From: WHTB01 sp050699035
Lineage (GTDB): Bacteria > Actinomycetota > Actinomycetes > Propionibacteriales > Nocardioidaceae
DNA: 10,049 bases
Assembly: GCA_050699035.1 (NCBI GenBank)
Contig: JBOHDE010000145.1
Span: 1-10,049 of the forward strand
Reading direction: 5' to 3'
The notes below the pieces were generated by a model. The model worked only from the letters and a program-made list of their open reading frames with translations, was not told the DNA's origin and searched no databases. The number at the start of each line of letters is the position of its first letter. Positions within the stretch are counted from its first letter, which is position 1. Positions 4,940-10,049 of the stretch are shown piece after piece. The translations under genes and the position numbers were made by a program.

Positions 4940-6158
4940 GCCGCCCGGTCCACCCGCCCGCCGGGTCGGTTACGTGCTGAAGATGTACCCACGGTTCTCC
5001 GAGACCTTCATTCTCAACGAGGTAAGGGCATTGGAGGACCTCGGCGCCGAGCTGGAGATCTTCTCGCTTCGCCCGCCGGTCGACGGCAGGTTCCACGCGG
5101 CGCTGGCGGAGGTGCGCGCGCCGGTGCACTACGTCGCGCATCCGGCGAAGGTCGGCGACCTGTGGGACACCCTGCAGCGTGGCCGCGACGTACTCGCGTC
5201 CCTCGACGACCAGCTGCCCGAGCTGCTGGCCGCCGGACCGGCCGACGCGGCGCAGGCGGTCGAGCTCGCACTGGCGGTCCGCGCCCAGGGGATCAGCCAC
5301 CTGCACGCGCATTTCGGCTCGGTGTCGACGACCGTCACGCGGCTCGCGGCCAAGCTGACCGGTGTGCCGTACTCGTTCACCGCGCACGCCAAGGACATCT
5401 ATCACTGCGAGGTCGACCCGTCCGACCTGGCGCGCAAGCTCGCCGACGCGGCGGCGGTCGTGACGGTCAGCGACTACAACGCCGACTTCCTCCGCGCCGA
5501 GTACGGCCCGGCCGCCGAGCGGCTGGTGCGGATCTACAACGGGCTCGACCTGGACGAGTTTGCGTACCACCGACCGGTCGACCGGCCCGCCGTCATCGCC
5601 GGGGTTGGCCGGCTGGTGGAGAAGAAGGGTTTCGCCTACCTGCTCGACGCGCTGGCGATGCTGGTCGCCGACGACCGCCCAGTGCGCCTCGACCTGGTCG
5701 GCACCGGCGCCGAGGAGGAGTCACTGCGGGCCCAGGCGGCCACCCTCGGGGTGACGGACCACGTCCGCTTCCTCGGCCCATTGCCGCAGGCGCAGACCCG
5801 CGAGATCGTCCGCAACGCCGCGGTACTCGCCGCGCCCTGCGTCGTCGGCGCCGACGGCAACCGGGACGGCCTGCCGACAGTGCTGGTCGAGAGCATGGCG
5901 CTCGGCACGCCGGTGGTGGCGACGCCGGTCACCGGCATCCCCGAGGCCGTGGTCGACGGTGAGACCGGCATCGTCGTACCCGAGCGGGACGCCGCCGCCC
6001 TGGCGGCCGCTCTCGGCCTGCTGCTCGACCGGCCGGCCGTCGGCGCGACGCTGGCGGCCGCGGCGCGGGCGCATGTGGAGCGGGAGTTCGACATCCGGCG
6101 CAACGTGGGCGCGCTGTACCGGCTGTTCGCGCGGCGCCCGGTGGAGGTGACGGGCTGA
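4926..6158 (+). CDS. GT4 glycosyltransferase, colanic-acid WcaL/AmsK-like
   Basis: This 410-residue GT-B retaining enzyme is likely involved in building an exported glycan. N-terminal features are YVLKMYPRFSETFILNEV (16-33), HLHAHFGS (125-132) and SFTAHAKDIYH with His154, all typical of the WcaL/AmsK/EpsF-like branch. The donor domain has VGRLVEKKGFAYLL (Arg229, Lys233/234 for the nucleotide phosphates) and GNRDGLPTVLVESMALGTPVVAT. The usual E-x7-E pair is Asp314-x7-Glu322, a conservative change. The start overlaps the previous gene by 14 bases and has GGAG 7 bases upstream (4915-4918), so translation is probably coupled. The gene ends in TGATG, where the next ATG begins. The sugar transferred is unknown. 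Confidence 0.88.
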   Translation: MLRSEPPGPPARRVGYVLKMYPRFSETFILNEVRALEDLGAELEIFSLRPPVDGRFHAALAEVRAPVHYVAHPAKVGDLWDTLQRGRDVLASLDDQLPELLAAGPADAAQAVELALAVRAQGISHLHAHFGSVSTTVTRLAAKLTGVPYSFTAHAKDIYHCEVDPSDLARKLADAAAVVTVSDYNADFLRAEYGPAAERLVRIYNGLDLDEFAYHRPVDRPAVIAGVGRLVEKKGFAYLLDALAMLVADDRPVRLDLVGTGAEEESLRAQAATLGVTDHVRFLGPLPQAQTREIVRNAAVLAAPCVVGADGNRDGLPTVLVESMALGTPVVATPVTGIPEAVVDGETGIVVPERDAAALAAALGLLLDRPAVGATLAAAARAHVEREFDIRRNVGALYRLFARRPVEVTG

Positions 6159-7285
6159 TGCGAATCGCCTACGTGTGCACGGATCCCGGCGTCCCGGTGT
6201 TCGGCCGCAAGGGTGCGTCGGTGCATGTGCAGGCCGTACTGCGGGTGCTGGTCGGGCAAGGCGCCGACGTGCACCTGGTGACCGTCCGGCCCGGTTGTGC
6301 GCCGTCGCCGGACCTGGCCGCGGTGCGCGTCCACGAGATCACCGTGGACCCGAGCGCCGGGGTCGCGGGTCGCGAGCGGGCCGTGCAGCGCGCGGACGCG
6401 CAGGTGGCCGGTGTCCTCGACGCGATCGACCCCGACCTGGTGTACGAGCGGTACTCGTTGTGGGGGACGACCGCGATGTGCTGGGCCCGCGACCACCGCG
6501 TGCCGAGCGTGCTCGAGGTCAATGCCCCACTGGTCGACGAGCAGGCCGCACACCGGTCGCTGGCCGACCGTACCGGCGCCGAGCACGCGGCGCTCACTGC
6601 GTTGTCCGCAGCCGGGACCGTGGTGTGCGTCAGCGCCGGCATCGCCGCCTGGGCCCGTGCCCGCACCGACCGGTCCGACCGCGTGCGCGTCCTCGCCAAC
6701 GGGGTCGACACCACTCGCATCGTGCCCGCGCCGTTCACGGTCGGCTTCGTCGGCACGCTCAAACCGTGGCACGGCGTGGAGACCCTGCTCGACGCGATGG
6801 CGCTGCTGGCCGACCCGTCGTACCGGCTGCTGGTGGTCGGCGACGGTCCGCAGGCCGCGACGCTGACCGACCGCATTGCGGCGCTCGGACTGACCGACGT
6901 GGTCGAGCTCACCGGCGCGGTCGACCCCGCCGACGTACTCGCCCTGCTGCACCGGATGGACGTCGCGGCCGCGCCGTACCCCGACCTGCCGGACTTCTAC
7001 TTCTCCCCGCTGAAGGTCTACGAGTACCTCGCCGCCGAGCTGCCGGTGGTGGCCAGTGCGGTCGGCGGGTTGCCCGAGATCCTCGGGTACGGGACGCGCG
7101 GCGTGCTGGTGCCCCCGGGAGACGCGGCCGCGCTGGCCGCCGCGATTGCCGGCCTGCGGACCGACCCGGCACGACGCGCCGCCCTGGCCACCGCCGGCCG
7201 GGCCGACGCCGTCGCATCCCACGACTGGACCAGCGTCGTCGCGCAGGCGCTGAGCTGGGCGGGAGCCACCCATGGCGTCGGCTAG
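6158..7285 (+). CDS. GT4 family glycosyltransferase
   Basis: This is a 375-residue GT-B enzyme. It starts MRIAYVCTDPGVPVFGRKGASVHVQ; the G-x-KGASVH loop is a hallmark of GT4 enzymes with this N-terminus. The linker reads VLANGVDTTRI. The donor domain begins VGFVGTLKPWHGVETLLDAM (the segment holding the conserved Lys), then VVGDGPQ, and FYFSPLKVYEYLAAELPVVAS. In the latter, Glu289 is the second glutamate of the E-x7-E motif and the first is replaced by Tyr281, as in many relatives with the FSPLK motif. A strong ribosome site GGAGG (6143-6147) lies 10 bases before the ATG, which overlaps the previous stop by one base. It probably adds a sugar to the product of its neighbours; specificity is unknown. 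Confidence 0.87.
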   Translation: MRIAYVCTDPGVPVFGRKGASVHVQAVLRVLVGQGADVHLVTVRPGCAPSPDLAAVRVHEITVDPSAGVAGRERAVQRADAQVAGVLDAIDPDLVYERYSLWGTTAMCWARDHRVPSVLEVNAPLVDEQAAHRSLADRTGAEHAALTALSAAGTVVCVSAGIAAWARARTDRSDRVRVLANGVDTTRIVPAPFTVGFVGTLKPWHGVETLLDAMALLADPSYRLLVVGDGPQAATLTDRIAALGLTDVVELTGAVDPADVLALLHRMDVAAAPYPDLPDFYFSPLKVYEYLAAELPVVASAVGGLPEILGYGTRGVLVPPGDAAALAAAIAGLRTDPARRAALATAGRADAVASHDWTSVVAQALSWAGATHGVG

Positions 7286-9065
7286 GCCGGCGACGCTGCG
7301 CGCGTCCCTGCCGGGGTTCCGCAAGATGGCGCGCCACGTGCGTCCGCACCTGCACGCGGAGAAGCGGCTGCTGGTGGGCGGCCTGCTGGCGCTGCTCGCC
7401 GAGGTGGCGATGCGGCTGCTTGAGCCGTGGCCGCTGAAGTTCGTCGTCGACGGGGTCGTTGCGGCCACCGGCGCGGAGCTGCGGACCCAGCAGCCGGCCG
7501 GGCTGCAGACCGTGATCCTGGTCGCCTGCGTGGCCCTGGTCGCGGTCACGGCGCTGCGGGCGGGCGCCGCGTACCTGATGACACTGTGCTTCGCGCTGGC
7601 CGGCAACCGGCTGCTGACGGCCGTACGCGCGCGGGTCTACGCCCACCTGCAGACGCTGTCGATGGCGTACCACGACAAGGCCCGGACCGGCGACCTCGTC
7701 ACCCGCGTCACCGGCGACGTCGGCCGGCTCAAGGAGGTGTCGGTCACCGCGGCGCTCCCCCTGCTGGGAAACACCGTGACGCTGGTGGGCATGCTCGCGG
7801 TCGTCGCCGTGCTGGACTGGCGGCTGGCGTTGATCATGCTGCTGGTCTTCCCGGTGTTCTCGCTGACCAGCATCCGGCTGACCCGGCGGATCACCACCGT
7901 GTCGCGCGGGCAGCGGCACGCCGACGGCGCGTTGGCGTCGCTGGCCACCGAGACGCTGTCGTCGATGCACGTCGTCCAGTCGTACTCCCTCGAGCAACAG
8001 ATGCAGGCCTCGTTCAGCAACAGCAACACCAAGTCGCTGAAGGACGGCGTCAAGGCCAAGCGGCTGTCGGCCGGCCTCGAGCGCAAGACCGACGTCCTGG
8101 TCGGCCTGGCGACTGGGCTGGTGCTGTACGTGGGTGCGCAGCGGGTGGTGTCCGGCGCGTTGACGCCGGGCGAGCTGGTGGTGTTCCTGACCTACCTCAA
8201 GGCGGCGTTCAAGCCGATGCGCGACGTCGCGAAGTACACCGGCCGGATCGCGCAGGCGGCGGCGTCGGGGGAGCGGATCGTCGAGGTGCTGGAGCGGCGG
8301 CCCGCCGTGGTCGACGCTTCGTGGGCGCGCCCGGCGAAGCCGTTCGTCGGCGACGTCCGGCTCGAGGACGTCTGGCTGTCCTACGAGCCCCGGCTCCCGG
8401 TTCTGCGCGGCCTCGACCTGTGGGTACGGCCGGGTGAGCGGGTCGCCGTGGTCGGGCCGTCCGGGGCCGGTAAGTCGAGCCTGGTGATGCTGCTGTCGCG
8501 GCTGCGTGACCCGGACAGCGGCGTCGTCCGGATCGACGGCCACGACCTGCGCGACCTGACCGTGCAGTCGGTGCGCTCCCAGGTGGCGATCGTGCTCCAG
8601 GAGAGCGTCCTGTTCGCGGCCAGCATCCGCGACAACATCGCGTTCGGGGCGCCCGAGGTGACCGACGAGGAGATCGAGCGGGCGGCCAGGCTGGCCGGGG
8701 CGCACGGCTTCATCCTCGACCTGCCGCACGGGTACGACACGGTCGTCGGTGAGCGCGGTGCGACGTTGTCGGGCGGCCAGCGGCAGCGCATCGCGATCGC
8801 CCGGGCGGCGGTCCGCCAGGCGCCCGTCGTCGTCCTCGACGAGGCGACCACCGGGCTCGACGGCGACACCGAGCGCGAGGTGGTCGCGGCGCTCGAACGG
8901 CTCACCCAGGACCGTACGACGTTCGTGATCACCCACGACCTCGCCGCCGCCGAGGACTGTGACCGGGTCGTGTGGGTGGACGGCGGCGTGGTGGTCGACG
9001 ACGGGCCGGCCGCCGAGGTCCTCGCCCGGCACGGAAGGGAGCTGGCCGATGCTGACGCCCGCTGA
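7272..9065 (+). CDS. ABC exporter, fused membrane and ATPase domains (MsbA/ABCB-like)
   Basis: This 597-residue type IV ABC half-transporter works as a homodimer or with a partner in the plasma membrane. The membrane domain (about 1-320) has six predicted helices, starting near residue 33 (LLVGGLLALLAEVAMRLLEP). It carries the coupling-helix signature YHDKARTGDLVTRVTGDV. The ATPase domain is intact: Walker A GPSGAGKSS (395-403, Lys401), Q-loop Gln443 in VLQESVLF, signature LSGGQRQR (from 499), Walker B VVVLDEAT (Asp523, Glu524), and H-loop His555 in ITHDL. Nothing essential is missing. The ATG at 7272 lies inside the previous gene with GGGAG 6 bases upstream. Placed after three glycosyltransferases, it probably exports or flips their glycosylated product. 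Drug export is the alternative. Confidence 0.9.
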   Translation: MASARPATLRASLPGFRKMARHVRPHLHAEKRLLVGGLLALLAEVAMRLLEPWPLKFVVDGVVAATGAELRTQQPAGLQTVILVACVALVAVTALRAGAAYLMTLCFALAGNRLLTAVRARVYAHLQTLSMAYHDKARTGDLVTRVTGDVGRLKEVSVTAALPLLGNTVTLVGMLAVVAVLDWRLALIMLLVFPVFSLTSIRLTRRITTVSRGQRHADGALASLATETLSSMHVVQSYSLEQQMQASFSNSNTKSLKDGVKAKRLSAGLERKTDVLVGLATGLVLYVGAQRVVSGALTPGELVVFLTYLKAAFKPMRDVAKYTGRIAQAAASGERIVEVLERRPAVVDASWARPAKPFVGDVRLEDVWLSYEPRLPVLRGLDLWVRPGERVAVVGPSGAGKSSLVMLLSRLRDPDSGVVRIDGHDLRDLTVQSVRSQVAIVLQESVLFAASIRDNIAFGAPEVTDEEIERAARLAGAHGFILDLPHGYDTVVGERGATLSGGQRQRIAIARAAVRQAPVVVLDEATTGLDGDTEREVVAALERLTQDRTTFVITHDLAAAEDCDRVVWVDGGVVVDDGPAAEVLARHGRELADADAR

Positions 9066-10049
9066 CGCGGCACTGGCCGCGCGCGACCCGGAGCTGAGCG
9101 CGCTGCCGCTGTTGCTCGACCCGGCGGCGCTGGCCGGCTGGCTGACCGAGCGGTCCGGGCTAGTCGGCACGGTGCACGCCGCGTACGCGCGGTACAAGCC
9201 GGGGACGAGCTGCGTGCTCGGCTTCGAGGTGGTCACCGCACACGGGGTCGAGCAGTGCGTCGCGCGTGCCTACACCGCGGAGTCCGCGCCGAAGTTGCAT
9301 AAGGCTGTCCGGGGTGCGCCGGCCGGGTCGCTGATCGCCGACGACGTCGACCACCGGCTGCTGGTGTCGACGGCCTTGGCCGACCGGCACCTGCCCGGCA
9401 TCGCGGTGATGGCCGACCCGTCGCGGCGGGCGCGGTTCCTGTCCCGGGCGTCGTCGGACCCGGAACCCGCGCTCCGTACCCTGCGCTACAACCCCGAGCG
9501 GCGCTGGGTGGCGGTGGCTCGGCCGGCGACCGGGCCGTCGGTGGTTGTACGCGCGGTCCGCCGCTCCCAGGTGGGCCTGGTGGCCGACCACTACCGCGCC
9601 CTCCAGCGGGTGCGCACCCGTACGCCCCGGTTGCTGGCGGCCGCCCCACGCCGGGGTCTGGTCGCCGTCGAGTGGGTCGACGGGTCGACCGTCGACGACC
9701 AGGACGGCTTCGGCCGGATGGGTACGGCGTTGGCCCGGCTGCACGCCGACACGGCTCCGCGGCTCCACCTGAGCACCCGCCACGACCACGGTGTCGCGGT
9801 CCGGGCCGCCGGCCGGCAGCTGGCGTACCTGCTGCCCGACCTCGACGCCGAGGTGCTGCGGTTCGCCGACCTGCTGAGCGAGCGGATGACCCGGCTCGCG
9901 CCGGTGCTCTGTCCGGCACACGGCGACTTCTCGGCCGACCAAGTCGTGGTCGACCGCGACGGGGAGGTGGTGCTGATCGACCTCGACTCGGCCCGGCTGG
10001 CCGACCCCGCCGCCGACCTGGCCAGCGCGACCGCCGCTGTTGCTCAGTC
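9049..10049 (+). CDS. APH-fold phosphotransferase, C-terminus cut by window edge
   Basis: The ATG at 9049 follows GGAAGGGAG at a 7-base spacing and overlaps the ABC gene by 17 bases. The frame then stays open for 333 codons to the window end. The N-lobe includes ARYKPGTSCVLGFEVV, a motif I associate with actinobacterial 'aminoglycoside phosphotransferase family' proteins, and VARAYTAESAPKL. The C-lobe has EWVDGSTVDD, MGTALARLHAD, the catalytic loop CPAHGDFSADQVVVD (His291, Asp293) and the metal site VLIDLDSARLADPAADLAS (Asp311, Asp313). The usual Asn five residues after the catalytic Asp is Gln298. This fold phosphorylates small hydroxyl compounds: antibiotics, choline, sugars or glycosides. 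Its position after glycosyltransferases and an exporter suggests it acts on the pathway's glycoside, or gives self-protection. That is inference. Confidence 0.85.
   Translation, partial: MLTPADAALAARDPELSALPLLLDPAALAGWLTERSGLVGTVHAAYARYKPGTSCVLGFEVVTAHGVEQCVARAYTAESAPKLHKAVRGAPAGSLIADDVDHRLLVSTALADRHLPGIAVMADPSRRARFLSRASSDPEPALRTLRYNPERRWVAVARPATGPSVVVRAVRRSQVGLVADHYRALQRVRTRTPRLLAAAPRRGLVAVEWVDGSTVDDQDGFGRMGTALARLHADTAPRLHLSTRHDHGVAVRAAGRQLAYLLPDLDAEVLRFADLLSERMTRLAPVLCPAHGDFSADQVVVDRDGEVVLIDLDSARLADPAADLASATAAVAQ

Noticed and set aside
5636..7606. Minus-strand open frame of 656 codons
   Set aside because: It lies opposite two GT4 genes with clear motifs and shows no domain-like sequence; a composition artefact.
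6909..9236. Long minus-strand open frame (775 codons) opposite the ABC exporter
   Set aside because: It is antisense to a gene with all ABC motifs intact. Its product is a low-complexity Arg/Gln/His/Pro-rich string, as expected from GC-skewed antisense frames.

Overview
The window is very G+C-rich with strong third-position G/C bias. Its markers (an excisionase-type HTH protein beside SAF/CpaB-like and TadZ/Ssd-like genes, and DnaA boxes of the TTGTCCACA type) fit a high-G+C actinomycete. I cannot name the genus. No rRNA, tRNA, CRISPR array or complete transposase gene is visible.

Left part (1-1465): a partial small membrane protein runs leftward from 136 under a clear sigma70-type promoter overlapped by inverted repeats. 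It is divergent from a conserved hypothetical gene (253-804, +). That gene converges on a small HTH DNA-binding gene (1217-1465, -). The 412 bases between them are non-coding and full of palindromes: a long hairpin, a duplicated palindromic unit, and a 16-bp inverted repeat bracketing the whole stretch like a decayed miniature element.

Middle part (1466-3494): a short divergent promoter region carries two perfect actinobacterial DnaA boxes facing each other. To its right is a two-gene unit, a one-TM SAF-domain protein (1589-2272) and a CpaE/TadZ/Ssd-type MinD-like protein with a degenerate P-loop (2274-3494). These are normally the head of a Tad/Flp pilus locus, but no tad genes follow. Instead, a 163-bp near-palindromic MITE-like repeat (3493-3655) begins inside the stop codon.

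Right part (3656-10049): after a LacI-type palindrome comes a tightly coupled five-gene operon in which each start lies inside the previous gene. It encodes a COG4671/MurG-like glycosyltransferase, two GT4 glycosyltransferases, a full-length ABC exporter and an APH-fold phosphotransferase cut by the window edge. A reasonable inference is a pathway that builds a glycoside or glycolipid in the cytoplasm, may phosphorylate it, and exports it. The product cannot be read from sequence. This operon and the repeats around it are the most promising uncharacterised content.
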